A model generated the notes under the pieces. It made no database searches and was not told where the DNA came from. It saw only the letters and a program-made list of their open reading frames with translations. A DNA stretch of 5,149 nt from an uncultured Collinsella sp. (GTDB taxonomy: Bacteria; Actinomycetota; Coriobacteriia; Coriobacteriales; Coriobacteriaceae). The translations under genes were made by a program, and so were the position numbers. The DNA is taken from NCBI GenBank assembly GCA_902478865.1, contig CABSNA010000101.1, positions 1-5,149 on the forward strand, in the 5' to 3' direction. Shown here piece by piece: positions 5,104-5,149 of this stretch; position 1 is the stretch's first letter; each line of letters starts with the position of its first letter.

Positions 5104-5149
5104 CTGTCTCTTATACACATCTCCGAGCCCACGAGACGCTCATGAATCT
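5104..5149. other. Illumina Nextera adapter contamination, not genomic
   Basis: CTGTCTCTTATACACATCT (5104-5122) is the 19-base Tn5 mosaic end. CCGAGCCCACGAGAC (5123-5137) is the read-2 transposase adapter as seen in read-through. GCTCATGA (5138-5145) sits exactly where the i7 index goes and, from memory, equals Nextera index N714. ATCT (5146-5149) is the start of the P7 segment. The order and spacing match a library adapter exactly. The boundary is certain to about one base, because the genomic end could itself be a C. It should be trimmed and not read as a transposon end. Confidence 0.98.

Noticed and set aside
5104..5122. Tn5/IS50 mosaic end as evidence of a mobile element
   Set aside because: It is followed directly by the Nextera read-2 adapter, an index and the P7 start, so it is library adapter.

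Overview
This window is a compact, G+C-rich bacterial housekeeping region with every gene on the + strand: the classic rplU-rpmA-obg-nadD-yqeK-rsfS cluster, preceded by a pair of radical-SAM-related genes. The combination of the radical SAM / radical SAM-linked pair (families TIGR03960 and TIGR03936), a YqeK-type HD hydrolase, an L27 without the Firmicute-type cleavable N-terminal extension, and TTG starts in GC-rich DNA best fits a Coriobacteriia-type actinobacterium such as a Collinsella relative. That assignment is an inference from gene content and style, not a database match.

Layout: 1-196 is the 3' end of a B12-binding/radical SAM protein gene. It overlaps by ATGA the gene for its partner protein (193-1005). 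A strong sigma70-type promoter (-35 at 1002-1007, -10 at 1025-1030) begins inside the last codons of that gene and drives rplU (L21, 1073-1447) and rpmA (L27, 1481-1738). An intrinsic-terminator-like hairpin (1764-1806) sits between rpmA and obg (1823-3289, TTG start) and ends only three bases before the obg ribosome binding site. Nothing promoter-like is visible between them, so obg, nadD (3293-3970), yqeK (3983-4591, TTG start) and rsfS (4620-5075) probably depend on readthrough.

The genes share a theme: two 50S ribosomal proteins, a 50S assembly GTPase, a ribosome silencing factor, an NAD-biosynthesis enzyme and a likely Ap4A hydrolase, which together link ribosome production and activity to nucleotide and energy status.

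The last 46 bases (5104-5149) are not genomic. They are Illumina Nextera adapter: the Tn5 mosaic end, the read-2 adapter segment, an 8-base index and the start of P7. True genomic sequence ends at about 5103. I found no undescribed defence, mobile or RNA system. The points most worth checking are the internal terminator before obg, the promoter overlapping the upstream stop codon, the obg/nadD same-frame junction, and the poorly understood radical SAM pair beside ribosomal protein genes.
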